Origin: Pullulanibacillus pueri
Lineage (GTDB): Bacteria > Bacillota > Bacilli > Bacillales > Sporolactobacillaceae
DNA: 64,000 nt
Direction of reading: 5' to 3'
Assembly (NCBI RefSeq): GCF_014639255.1
Contig: NZ_BMFV01000003.1
Location: 1-64,000 of the forward strand
A program made the translations under genes and the position numbers. The notes under the pieces were generated by a model. The model was not told where the DNA came from. It ran no database searches and saw only the letters and a program-made list of their open reading frames with translations. Shown piece after piece: positions 8,960-17,299 of this stretch (the first letter of the stretch is position 1; each line of letters begins with the position of its first letter).

Positions 8960-8990
8960 ATTTTAAACCTTAAAGCCACTTTAAGGTCAA
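8960..8990 (-). promoter_or_regulatory. MerR-type promoter/operator of the MATE gene
   Basis: Read on the minus strand, TTGACC (8985-8990) and TAAAAT (8960-8965) are separated by 19 bases, the overlong spacer typical of MerR-activated promoters. A perfect palindrome ACCTTAAAG-N3-CTTTAAGGT (8967-8987) fills the spacer. MerR proteins bind there and twist the DNA to permit polymerase use. This pairs the neighbouring regulator with the exporter. Confidence 0.85.
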
Positions 8991-9047
8991 GAGGGGGTTA
9001 TTAATATAATAAAAAAAGCGCTTTAATGAGTAGCCTAAGAGGTTACT

Positions 9048-9887
9048 TTAAGGCTTTATTTGAACAGGCACCTGAATCACTGTTACAAAATCATCGGAAT
9101 TTTGAACGGTCATTTCATCAATCAATGCCAGCTCTATGGCGTCACCATTGACAACATAGCCATTACTGCGAATTTGCCTCAGTAATTCTTTATAAGTGGG
9201 AATCATCGAATCATAGGAACCCGTATGTGTCATACACGCATAATCACCTTCAGGAAGGTAAGTGTCAGTTGAAATGTTTTCATCTTCATAATCGTATAAG
9301 TAAAAAACACCTGAGTAGACACTTTGATCAATTTTATCCTCAATTAAACTTTCCTTTTTTAAAAGCATCCCAATATCCCCAGAAAAGAATCCTTGGTGGT
9401 TCGGAGGCAGTGTTTTTCCGAGCTCACGAATATAGAGGTCGAGTGAATCCCAAATATCAAGCAATGGATCAATGTATATAAGTGAAATAGGGCGTTTGGG
9501 AAACATTTGAACTTTCATTGTTTGATCTCGATATAATTGCTGGCCAACAGTCATTGTCGCTATCTTTTGTTCAAGTTTTTTTGCGGCACTTTCTAAGGTA
9601 TGGATTTCACTTTTCACCTTCTCAAGCTGTTTTTGGAAAAGCATTCGAGTGTTTTCCAAACTTCGCGTGGCCATATGCTTTTGGATATGTCCGACGGGAA
9701 TCCCTAGCTTCCTCAAAAATAAAATTGTATCCAACAACACAAATTGCTCCGTTGTATAGTAACGATAATGGGATTCAGGATCGGAATGATTAGGACGAAA
9801 CAACCCGATTTGATCATAATAGCGTAAGGTTGACTGTGGAATATTGAAAATTTTAGCGATCTCACCAATCTGAAAGGATTTTGCCAT
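9048..9887 (-). CDS. MerR family regulator with GyrI-like effector domain (BmrR type)
   Basis: A 279-aa drug-sensing activator. Residues 5-75 are the MerR winged helix (IGEIAKIFNIPQSTLRYYDQIGLFRP), then a dimerising coiled coil at about 80-120 (LEKVKSEIHTLESAAKKLEQK), then a GyrI/BmrR-like effector pocket to the C-terminus, including EGDYACMTHTGSYDSM. ATG 9887 has GGAGGTG upstream. The operator in the next promoter (8967-8987) is its likely site. Confidence 0.9.
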   Translation of the reverse strand: MAKSFQIGEIAKIFNIPQSTLRYYDQIGLFRPNHSDPESHYRYYTTEQFVLLDTILFLRKLGIPVGHIQKHMATRSLENTRMLFQKQLEKVKSEIHTLESAAKKLEQKIATMTVGQQLYRDQTMKVQMFPKRPISLIYIDPLLDIWDSLDLYIRELGKTLPPNHQGFFSGDIGMLLKKESLIEDKIDQSVYSGVFYLYDYEDENISTDTYLPEGDYACMTHTGSYDSMIPTYKELLRQIRSNGYVVNGDAIELALIDEMTVQNSDDFVTVIQVPVQIKP

Positions 9888-10209
9888 TTCAAAGCACCTC
9901 CAATTTAGGAAAGGGTTAGAGAATATTGTTTATGCATGGTAGAACAAAAGATATCGCGGCTATTATACCATTTATCTTTTTGGATTGTGGGCCATTCTAT
10001 ATGGCTTACGAAGTATAGAAAAAGTTTCATGGCTAGTCATTGTGTGGTGGAGGCTATCAACATAATATGCCTGAGAATCCTGACCGGGCATGCTTTACGC
10101 CCGGTTTTTCTTAGTGGAAAAAATAATTAACCATTGTGAAAGCGGATGGTGTCTTTTAAAATGTTTATAATAAGTATTTTTTAAAAATTTAAAAAGAGGA
10201 GTGAATGAA
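9888..10209. other. Intergenic region with orphan hairpin
   Basis: About 320 bases between divergent genes. ACCGGGC (10083-10089) pairs with GCCCGGT (10099-10105) and is followed by Ts. No plus-strand gene precedes it; the same GACCGGGCA...GCCCGG tail ends the repeats near 14790 and 56460, so this is probably a solitary repeat tail. The 64-codon frame at 9936-10130 has no ribosome site or recognisable features. Confidence 0.5.
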
Positions 10210-11364
10210 ATGCTAAATGTCGCGATTATCGGGGTGGGCGCTATTTCCTCCGCTCACATAGACGCTTACCAAGGTTTGTCTGAGTATTGCCATATAGTCG
10301 CATTGTGCGACATTTATCCGAAAAAAGCGCAAAAGGCTGTGGAGCAATTTCATTTGAATGCTGATGTGTATGAAGATTATCATGAGCTACTCAAGCGGCA
10401 AGATATCGATCTTGTGTCTGTTTGTACACCGCCATATACACATGCCGAGATTGCGATTGATTGCCTCAATGCCCATAAAAACGTGCTCGTTGAAAAACCG
10501 ATGGCCTCATCACTTGCTGAATGTGATGCCATGAACGCCGCTGCTGAGCAAAGTGGCAAGATCTTATCAGTTGTTGCCCAAAATAGATTCACCACCCCCA
10601 TGATGAAATTAAAACAAGTTCTTGAAACAGAACTCATGGGACCTATCGTTCATACACAAGTGGATTCCTTTTGGTGGCGCGGCCATAGCTATTATGATCT
10701 TTGGTGGCGGGGTACATGGGAAAAAGAAGGCGGCGGCTGTACCTTAAACCATGCTGTACATCATATTGATATCTTCAGATGGATGAGAGGGATGCCTTCA
10801 GAAGTGACTGCTGTAATGAGTAACACTTCACACGATAATGCCGAGGTTGAAGATGTATCAGCGGCAATTTTTCGCTATGGAGATGGCAGCTTGGCACAAA
10901 TCACGAGTTCTGTTGTCCACCACGGAGAAGAACAACAACTGATTTTCCAAGGGAAAAAGGCCCGTGTGTCTGTTCCCTGGAAGGTTAAAGCTTCAACTTC
11001 AAAAGAAAATGGTTTTCCAGAAGAGGATAAGGGACTAGAATTAAAGCTAGAAAAGATTTATGACGAGCTACCTGAAGTTGAATTTACAGGACATACTGGT
11101 CAAATATACGATGTTTTGCAAGCGATTGCAGGTAAAAAACAGGTGCTTGTTGATGGGAAGGAAGGACGAGAAACCCTCGAATTAATCACAGCAATCTACC
11201 AAGCAGCAAGTTTAGGAGAACCGGTTAAGTTACCTCTTAAAGAGGATAGCCCTTTTTACACTAGGAAGGGTGTGTTGGAAAACGCGACTCATTTTTACGA
11301 AAAAACGACGAGTCTTGAAGAATTTAAGAGCAATGAGATCACAACCGGTGGAAACTATGAGTGA
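10210..11364 (+). CDS. Gfo/Idh/MocA family oxidoreductase
   Basis: NAD(P)-dependent sugar dehydrogenase family member of 384 aa. The Rossmann start is VAIIGVGAISSAHIDAY, VEKPMA near residue 95 supplies the conserved lysine, and GGGCTLNHAVHHIDIFRWM near 175 supplies the catalytic histidine of the C-terminal domain. GTG 10201 is possible, but AGAGGAG at 10195-10201 is correctly spaced only for ATG 10210. It leads a two-gene unit with a paralogue 28 bases downstream. Substrate unknown; sugar, sugar acid or inositol derivatives are typical. Confidence 0.85.
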   Translation: MLNVAIIGVGAISSAHIDAYQGLSEYCHIVALCDIYPKKAQKAVEQFHLNADVYEDYHELLKRQDIDLVSVCTPPYTHAEIAIDCLNAHKNVLVEKPMASSLAECDAMNAAAEQSGKILSVVAQNRFTTPMMKLKQVLETELMGPIVHTQVDSFWWRGHSYYDLWWRGTWEKEGGGCTLNHAVHHIDIFRWMRGMPSEVTAVMSNTSHDNAEVEDVSAAIFRYGDGSLAQITSSVVHHGEEQQLIFQGKKARVSVPWKVKASTSKENGFPEEDKGLELKLEKIYDELPEVEFTGHTGQIYDVLQAIAGKKQVLVDGKEGRETLELITAIYQAASLGEPVKLPLKEDSPFYTRKGVLENATHFYEKTTSLEEFKSNEITTGGNYE

Positions 11365-11392
11365 CCTAGATTAAATCATGGAGGTAGAGAAA

Positions 11393-12493
11393 ATGAATAA
11401 AGCGGATGGTATGAATTATGCCCCAAAAGGAAACATGAATCGCGTGGTTGATGAAGGAGAGTTTCAATTTGCAGCAATCGGGCTAGATCATGGGCATATC
11501 TATGGCATGTGTAATGGTCTTATTGAAGCTGGTGGAGATCTTGCCTACGTTTATGATCCTGATCCAGAGAAGGTGAAGCAATTCGTAGCGGTTTTCCCCA
11601 ACGTTGCGGTAGCGACTTCCGAGGCTGAGGTTTTAGAACATCCGACCATTAAACTTGTGGCAGGCGCAAGTATCCCTTCTAAGAGAGCTGCCCTTGGTTT
11701 AAAGGTATTGAATCATGGCAAACATTATTTTGTTGATAAACCAGCTTTTACCACATTAGAGCAAATTGAAAAAGCCAAACAAAAAGTAGCAGAAACAGGA
11801 TTAAAATGGGGAGTTTACTATAGTGAACGCCTTCATGTTGAAAGTGCTGTTTTTGCGGGTCAATTGATTGAAGAAGGAGCCATTGGGCGCGTGATTCAAG
11901 TCATGGGGACAGGTCCTCATCGAGCCAATGCAGACAGTCGGCCAGAGTGGTTCTTTGATCCCGAGTATTATGGGGGCATTCTATGTGATATTGGCAGTCA
12001 TCAGATCGAGCAATTCCTTCATTACAGTGGTGCAAAGGATGCAACAGTATTACATAGTAAGGTGGGGAATTACAGCTATCCACAGCATCCCAAATTTGAG
12101 GATTTTGGCGATGCCACTCTAGTTGCTGACAACGGTGCAACTTTTTATTTTCGTGTGGATTGGTTTACTCCAGATGGCTTGGGAACGTGGGGAGACGGAA
12201 GGGTGACGATCTTAGGAACAGAAGGGTATATAGAAGTGAGAAAATATATCGATATTGCTCGAGACCCTTCAGGTAATCATCTGTACTTAGTCAATAAGGA
12301 TGGGGAGAGGCATTTTGAACTATCAGGTAAAGTGGGCTTTCCGTTCTTTGGTGCCTTTATCTTAGACTGCTTGAATGGCACTGAGCATGCGATGACACAA
12401 GAACATGCCTTTAAAGCAGCGGAATTATGTATTGTAGCTCAGAATCAGGCCGTTCATATTCAAACAACAAAGATGGATGCAAATCAAGCTTGA
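11393..12493 (+). CDS. Gfo/Idh/MocA family oxidoreductase, DKP variant
   Basis: A 366-aa relative of the preceding enzyme. The Rossmann region is FAAIGLDHGHIYGMCNGL, atypical because HGH replaces part of the glycine motif. The usual EKP is DKP (VDKPAFTTLEQIE), keeping the lysine, and GGILCDIGSHQIEQFLHYSG has the histidine. ATG 11393 is chosen because GGAGGT lies seven bases before it; ATG 11378 upstream would place that site inside the gene. Likely works on the same pathway as 10210. Confidence 0.8.
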   Translation: MNKADGMNYAPKGNMNRVVDEGEFQFAAIGLDHGHIYGMCNGLIEAGGDLAYVYDPDPEKVKQFVAVFPNVAVATSEAEVLEHPTIKLVAGASIPSKRAALGLKVLNHGKHYFVDKPAFTTLEQIEKAKQKVAETGLKWGVYYSERLHVESAVFAGQLIEEGAIGRVIQVMGTGPHRANADSRPEWFFDPEYYGGILCDIGSHQIEQFLHYSGAKDATVLHSKVGNYSYPQHPKFEDFGDATLVADNGATFYFRVDWFTPDGLGTWGDGRVTILGTEGYIEVRKYIDIARDPSGNHLYLVNKDGERHFELSGKVGFPFFGAFILDCLNGTEHAMTQEHAFKAAELCIVAQNQAVHIQTTKMDANQA

Positions 12494-12494
12494 G

Positions 12495-12600
12495 GAAGTT
12501 TCAACTTTATAAATTTTTCTGTCACTCAACTTTTTAGTGTACAAACAAGAAGAGAATCCTCTATAATGAAGCCAAAAGATAAAATTTATCAGAAACTTCA
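12495..12600. repeat. Spaced inverted repeat around a possible promoter
   Basis: GAAGTTTC (12495-12502) followed by TATAAATTTT is mirrored by AAAATTTAT (12581-12589) then GAAACTTC (12592-12599). Between the arms lies a TATAAT at 12562-12567. It could fold in RNA after the gene at 11393 or mark a regulator site for 12617. Confidence 0.4.
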
Positions 12601-12616
12601 GATGTAGGTGTAAATT

Positions 12617-13264
12617 ATGGGCAAGCATAAACTCTCAGACGAGCTAGAGAACATATGGTATCATTATAAGCCTCATATATTCATAGGCATTGTTGTGGTA
12701 GTAATCGGCATTTATTTTGTTTTCACTATGCTCCACCAGAAACATGAGAAAGTTGATATGAATGTTGTTTTTCTAGGGAATGGGATACAAACTGAGCAAC
12801 AAGAGAAATTTCAGAAGGGCGCAACACAAAATATTCTTGGAAAATCCCATTCTGATTCCATCATTAAAACGGATTTTTGGCCAATATCAGGAAGCTTAAA
12901 TGATTCTCAGCAAGGGGCACAGCTGGAGAAATTGATGGCTATGATGTCGACCAAGCAAATCGATGTTCTCGTTACAGATAAAGATGATTTTTTTAATCTT
13001 GCTCAACAAGGGGCCTTTTTAAACCTCTCATCATTAAAGCCAGAGTTGCCCAAAGGGACACCTATCTTGGCGGCGGATGTGGTAACCTCAAAGAGTACGG
13101 ATAAGCAAAGGACTAAAAAAGAGGCTTGCGGAGTCTTAATTTCGGGTAACAAAAAATTAGAAAGCATCGGTTTTAATACCCAAGATAAAGTGTTAGCCAT
13201 TTTGTCTAACAGTCAGCATGTGAAGGACGCTAGAAAATTTATGACATGGCTATCACAACAGTGA
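12617..13264 (+). CDS. Hypothetical membrane-anchored protein
   Basis: A 215-aa protein I do not recognise. A short cytoplasmic start (MGKHKLSDELENIWYHYKPH) leads into one membrane span at about residues 20-40, then an outside domain. That domain resembles part of a periplasmic binding fold: a first strand (VDMNVVFLGNGI), then a segment KQIDVLVTDKDDFFNLAQQGAFLNLSSL that is reminiscent of family-1 solute-binding proteins. It may sense or help bind sugars for a nearby importer, but this is inference. ATG 12617 is weakly supported by AGGTG upstream. Confidence 0.6.
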   Translation: MGKHKLSDELENIWYHYKPHIFIGIVVVVIGIYFVFTMLHQKHEKVDMNVVFLGNGIQTEQQEKFQKGATQNILGKSHSDSIIKTDFWPISGSLNDSQQGAQLEKLMAMMSTKQIDVLVTDKDDFFNLAQQGAFLNLSSLKPELPKGTPILAADVVTSKSTDKQRTKKEACGVLISGNKKLESIGFNTQDKVLAILSNSQHVKDARKFMTWLSQQ

Positions 13265-13377
13265 ACAAAAATTTTTTTGAACAATGCTTAGTTTACATTT
13301 AAATAGGATCTCTTCTACATAATTTAACGCTTTTAGGAAATCCTAATCGAAAAATTATTGTTGGAAGGGGTTTTTTT

Positions 13378-14166
13378 GTGAGTGATACAACACTTCAAGG
13401 TAAAGTCGCCATTGTGACGGGGGCAGGCTCGGGTATCGGAAAAGCTTCTGCCCTTCGGTTGGCACAAGCGGGCGCTAAAGTCGGTCTGATTGATTTGAAG
13501 GAAGAAAATGCTGACAAGGTAAAAAAAGAGATCGAAGCCCTAGGTGGAGAGGCGATGGTTACAGATACCGATGTCTCTGATCCTCAACGTGTGGAGGAAA
13601 GTATAAATAAAGTTTTCAAAGAATGGGGACAGCTTGATATTGTCTATGCTAATGCTGGGATTAACGGCAAGGTCGCACCCATTGAAGACTTTCCACCTGA
13701 GGAATGGGATCACACCTTAACAACGAATTTAAAAAGCACCTTCTTGGCTGTGAAGTATGCGGTTCCGCATATGAAAAAGTCAGGTGGGAGTATTATTATT
13801 ACAAGTTCGATCAACGGGAATCGAAAGTTCTCTGGATTCGGCATGTCCGCGTACAGTGCATCGAAAGCAGGGCAAATGGCCTTCGGAAAAATGGCCGCCT
13901 TAGAATTGGCGAGGTACTATATCCGTGTCAACATTATTTGTCCAGGAGCTATTGAAACGAATATTGGACAAAATACACATCCCGATAAAAAAGAACTTGA
14001 GAAGATTAAAATCCCCGTTCATTATCCCGAAGGCAGTCAACCCCTTGAACATAAAGCAGGGAAACCTGAACAGGTTGCCGAATTAGTCCTTTTTCTAGCA
14101 AGCGATGCCTCTAGTCATATCACTGGAACAGAGGTATTTATTGATGGCGCAGAATCGTTGTTATAA
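13378..14166 (+). CDS. SDR family NAD(P)-dependent oxidoreductase
   Basis: Classical short-chain dehydrogenase of 262 aa. TGAGSGIG near residue 15 is the cofactor motif, NAGI near 95 and IITSS near 141-145 precede the catalytic YSASK near 160-164. GTG 13378 follows GGAAGGGG at a good distance. Possibly a glucose/ribitol-type dehydrogenase; substrate is not determinable. It stands alone, closed by a terminator at 14197. Confidence 0.85.
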   Translation: MSDTTLQGKVAIVTGAGSGIGKASALRLAQAGAKVGLIDLKEENADKVKKEIEALGGEAMVTDTDVSDPQRVEESINKVFKEWGQLDIVYANAGINGKVAPIEDFPPEEWDHTLTTNLKSTFLAVKYAVPHMKKSGGSIIITSSINGNRKFSGFGMSAYSASKAGQMAFGKMAALELARYYIRVNIICPGAIETNIGQNTHPDKKELEKIKIPVHYPEGSQPLEHKAGKPEQVAELVLFLASDASSHITGTEVFIDGAESLL

Positions 14167-14196
14167 AGAAAAAATGATGGCTTTTGGTAAATAGGC

Positions 14197-14232
14197 AACC
14201 CCAGAATGCGAGTGCCGCATCCTGGGGTTTTT
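14197..14232 (+). terminator. Rho-independent terminator
   Basis: AACCCCAG-ATGCG pairs with CGCAT-CTGGGGTT across a small loop and is followed by Ts. It ends the SDR gene. Confidence 0.9.
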
Positions 14233-14259
14233 AACGTGTGAAGAAGTAAAAGTTCAGTT

Positions 14260-14815
14260 TGTCATCAGAACAGTGTGGCTCTCCGCTCCAGAGCGCTCGC
14301 TTTCCTCATGCCCACACGACGTGGGTAGGGTCGGTGTTCGACGCACCATCGGGGTCCCCGAAAAGTGATTTTTACTTTTTGGGGTGGTTGAGGTGCTAGC
14401 TTCGACGTTGTCACACGGATGTGACGGTTTTAGTCGAAGTCCCTTAATGACGTGACGATTTTAGCCGCTCGTCCTTAGTGGCCTCAGCTCATTTTGGAAT
14501 GGTTTATCTGTGTGTTCCAAAGTATTTACGATTAAAAGTCAAAGTCACCTGTTCCTGCATCTGCTCGTATCGCTTCATCGTCAGCTTTCTCGGAACAACT
14601 CGAAGTTTACTCGTGAAGTCACGCTGGCCCGTTCCCGAAGGACTCTAGTTTAGGCATCCGTGAGTCAGCGGCGCTGAGGAACACACTTTATATAAGCGTT
14701 CCGAATCTCGCGTCTTCCGCTCCAATCCATTTATTGCTGACGGTGCATTTTGGTTAAAAACATGTTAATGCCAACTAAATAAGGACCGGGCACGTTTTTA
14801 CGCCCGGCTTTTCTT
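14260..14815 (+). repeat. Dispersed GC-rich intergenic repeat, family A, copy 1 (long)
   Basis: About 550 bases without a plausible gene. It begins GTGTGG-CTCTCCGCTCCAG and ends TCTCGCGTCTTCCGCTCCAA plus a GACCGGGCA...GCCCGG hairpin tail. Most of its length aligns by eye with 55840-56490, including the segments around GGGGTCCCCGAAAAGTG and GTCACACGGATGTGACGG. Many short inverted repeats suggest a folded RNA or DNA element. Confidence 0.85.
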
Positions 14816-14838
14816 AAAAGGTAAGAAAGAAAATTTCT

Positions 14839-15045
14839 GGTCATCAGGACAGTGTGGATTTCCGCTCCAGGTCGCTCGCTTTCCACGGGCACGGCCTCAG
14901 CTAACTTGGGAATGGTCAATTTGGTTCCCAAGTGGATCTTCGGACACTTGCTGTTCCCGTAGGAGTCTCGCGTCTTCCGCTCCAATCCATTTGATGCTGA
15001 GCTACCCTTTGGTAAAAAGCATTTTTATTCTCGACTGGAGAGGAG
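14839..15045 (+). repeat. Dispersed repeat, family A, copy 2 (short form)
   Basis: Shares both ends with copy 1 (GTGTGGATTTCCGCTCCAG and GTCTTCCGCTCCAATCCATT) but lacks the middle. Its core, CTCAGCTAACTTGGGAATGG and CCAAGTGGATCTTCGGAC, matches the reverse-oriented copy at 44440-44635. It stands in direct tandem after copy 1. Confidence 0.8.
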
Positions 15046-15070
15046 CAGGTCTCTTTTGCACTTTTTTTCT

Positions 15071-15167
15071 TATAACGCCAGAATTTATTACTTAACTTAG
15101 CGGAAGACCTTATAAGTGCAACTTAGGCTTATCGCATTAAGGCTTGGCGACAAGCCAAGTTTTCTTA
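15071..15167 (+). repeat. Dispersed repeat, family B, copy 1
   Basis: Shares TATAACGC at its start and GACCTTATAAG-N-GCAACTTAGG in the middle with copies at 32566 and 42792, each preceded by a T run. It ends with a CTTGGC/GCCAAG hairpin and Ts. The rest of 14167-15298 holds no gene. Confidence 0.65.
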
Positions 15168-15260
15168 ACCATTCATTCATTTGTTCTTATGAGAAAGATT
15201 ATTTCCGATTTAAATTTTAAAAAAATTATTGAAATTCGCAAGAGTTGGTGATAGGATTAA

Positions 15261-15272
15261 ATTATCGATAAT
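15261..15272. promoter_or_regulatory. Palindromic operator candidate for the GntR regulator
   Basis: ATTATCGATAAT is a perfect 12-base palindrome, 26 bases before the GntR start. Dimeric FadR-type regulators commonly repress their own gene through such sites. The binding is inferred. Confidence 0.4.
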
Positions 15273-15298
15273 CGTTAATGGGATTGGGGGTGTAAAGC

Positions 15299-15949
15299 AT
15301 GGAGGGTAATCAACCTCTTATCCAGCATAATTCTATAAGTACACAGGTCTATTTATCACTTAAAAAAGCTATTATTGAAGGCAAATTGCCTCCGGGTGAA
15401 CGACTTATTGTTCTAGAGATTGCTGATAGGTTTGAAATCAGTCAAGCTCCAGTAAGAGAGGCATTGGAGCGGTTAAAACAGGAAGAATTAATCATTGGCA
15501 AGCGTAACAAAGGTTCTGTTGTATCCAATATTTCATCAAAAGAAATAAAGGATATCTTCGTCTTGCGTGAAATGATTGAGGGATTTGCTGTCAGAGAAAC
15601 GCACCCACAATTAAAGGAAGCGGATTATCGGTATTTAGAAAACACGATTATGGAGATGGGGGAGGCTATTAAACAGAATGAGATGCTAAAAATATTGGAA
15701 CATGATATGGCTTTTCATGGGTTCTTTTACGAACGGTGTCATAATGATGCTGTATTAGATTTATGGAATCGGATGAAGATAAAAGTGATGCGATTCATGG
15801 CGATATCGAATAAGCTCCGTTCTACTGATGGATTAGTTAGAGGCCATCTCGACTTGATCAAAGTCTTGAAGACAGGTGACTTAGAGATCATTGAGGAAAA
15901 ATTTGTTGACCACATGAAATCTTACAAATTTATTCATTTGGATGAATGA
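15299..15949 (+). CDS. GntR family transcriptional regulator, FadR/FCD subfamily
   Basis: A 216-aa repressor. Residues 12-75 are the GntR winged helix (QVYLSLKKAIIEGKLPPGERLIVLEIADRFEISQAPVREALERL). The FCD effector domain follows (IFVLREMIEGFAVRETHP, HDMAFHGFFYERCHN with probable metal-binding residues, then VRGHLDLIKVLKTGD). FCD regulators often sense sugar acids, which fits the dehydratase/aldolase genes downstream. ATG 15299 is preceded by GGGGGTG. Confidence 0.9.
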   Translation: MEGNQPLIQHNSISTQVYLSLKKAIIEGKLPPGERLIVLEIADRFEISQAPVREALERLKQEELIIGKRNKGSVVSNISSKEIKDIFVLREMIEGFAVRETHPQLKEADYRYLENTIMEMGEAIKQNEMLKILEHDMAFHGFFYERCHNDAVLDLWNRMKIKVMRFMAISNKLRSTDGLVRGHLDLIKVLKTGDLEIIEEKFVDHMKSYKFIHLDE

Positions 15950-15994
15950 ACAAGATCTTGGACGTTGAACCTTCTTTAAAGGGGACATGGGCTT

Positions 15995-17155
15995 ATGCAG
16001 AGCACGGAAATTTTGTTCAAAGATGATGATGTTTTGAGCTTGGTAAGAAATCGGCTATTGATTGATTTAGTCACGAGTGACACCAATAAAAAACATAGTT
16101 TACAAGACAATTTGTCTTATTTGAAATTAAACTCATCCTTCACTTTTCCAACGCTGGCAGTCCTTGAACCTTCTGGTGCTTTCCGAGATGAGCATGAGAA
16201 GCGGACTTTTGCAAAACAAATCCTCGATTATTTAAAGCAGCATGCCGTTGATGATAGTATTGTGTTTTTAGATGAGGAGGGCCATATCGGGATCCTATTT
16301 TCCTGGATAGTCAAGGACTTTGTTGAAGCGATTCCGCCCCGTCTTTACCACCATTTCGGTCGAATTGTGAATGTTGGGGTTGGCAAGCCCTGCAATCGAC
16401 TCACGGATGTGCATCATTCCTATTATCAAGCAGTGACAGCACTCCAAGATAAATTCTATAAGGGGATTGGAAAGACAATCTATTATAGTGATTCCAAATA
16501 TCGAAAATTAGCCAGCTATCCTGTAAACTCTGAGAGAGAGTTATTCATGCTTATTAAATTTGCGAAAACCTCGGCTGAGATTACTGAGGCTGTTGATCAT
16601 TTTTATCGTTTTCTTTTACGCAATGGCCTAATTGATAAGCTTTATATTTATGAGCTTACAATCCGATTGTTAGTGGGAATGGAAAAAAGAGTGTTTACTG
16701 AAGTAGAAAATGTAAGCGGATACAACAATTTTGAAGTGATGTCCATTTTGAATATGGAAACCTTGCAGGACATCAAAGCGTATGTTTCTGAGCATTTCAT
16801 TCGATTGTGGGGAGTCATCAAAAGGATTAATAATCAGAGCAGTATTATCAAAAGGATTATTCAGTATATGGAACAGGAATGTCAGCAAGTCACACTCTAT
16901 AATGTTGCTCAAAAGGTTTATATGACGCCTACATATCTTAGCTCATTGTTTAAAATGAATACCGGCAGAACCTTCATCGAGCAATTAACAGATATTCGGA
17001 TGGAAAGGGCCAAAGATTTATTAAAAAGGACCAACCTTCGAAATTATGAAGTTGCTGAAAGAGTGGGATATAAGGATTCCAGATATTTTAGTCAAATTTT
17101 CAAAAGAAAAGTAGGCATTACCCCTAGTGAATACAGAAAATCAGTAGAGAATTAA
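15995..17155 (+). CDS. AraC family transcriptional regulator (YesN-like without receiver)
   Basis: A 386-aa regulator with two C-terminal AraC helix-turn-helices (about 290-385): TLYNVAQKVYMTPTYLSSLFK and NYEVAERVGYKDSRYFSQIFK, then the usual KRKVGITPSEYR. The N-terminal 280 residues resemble the central part of YesN-type regulators, but no phosphoacceptor receiver domain is present, so it may respond directly to a ligand. It follows the GntR gene by 45 bases and precedes the SDR operon, its probable target. Confidence 0.85.
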   Translation: MQSTEILFKDDDVLSLVRNRLLIDLVTSDTNKKHSLQDNLSYLKLNSSFTFPTLAVLEPSGAFRDEHEKRTFAKQILDYLKQHAVDDSIVFLDEEGHIGILFSWIVKDFVEAIPPRLYHHFGRIVNVGVGKPCNRLTDVHHSYYQAVTALQDKFYKGIGKTIYYSDSKYRKLASYPVNSERELFMLIKFAKTSAEITEAVDHFYRFLLRNGLIDKLYIYELTIRLLVGMEKRVFTEVENVSGYNNFEVMSILNMETLQDIKAYVSEHFIRLWGVIKRINNQSSIIKRIIQYMEQECQQVTLYNVAQKVYMTPTYLSSLFKMNTGRTFIEQLTDIRMERAKDLLKRTNLRNYEVAERVGYKDSRYFSQIFKRKVGITPSEYRKSVEN

Positions 17156-17299
17156 GCCATTCGTTAAAAACTGACTTAGAGAAAACTTAGTAGGGAAAAA
17201 TTCAAACAAAATCATAATTTTATGGCATCGACGATTCCAAGAGCAGATTTGTATGATAAAAGGTGTAAAACGGATCAAATATTTGAGGGAGGTGGATCA

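Noticed and set aside
9936-10130. 64-codon plus-strand frame
   Set aside because: No ribosome site, no recognisable sequence, and its end runs through a hairpin tail shared with dispersed repeats.
10143-10156. cre-like box TGAAAGCGGATGGT before 10210
   Set aside because: The match to the consensus is too poor in the right half to support it.
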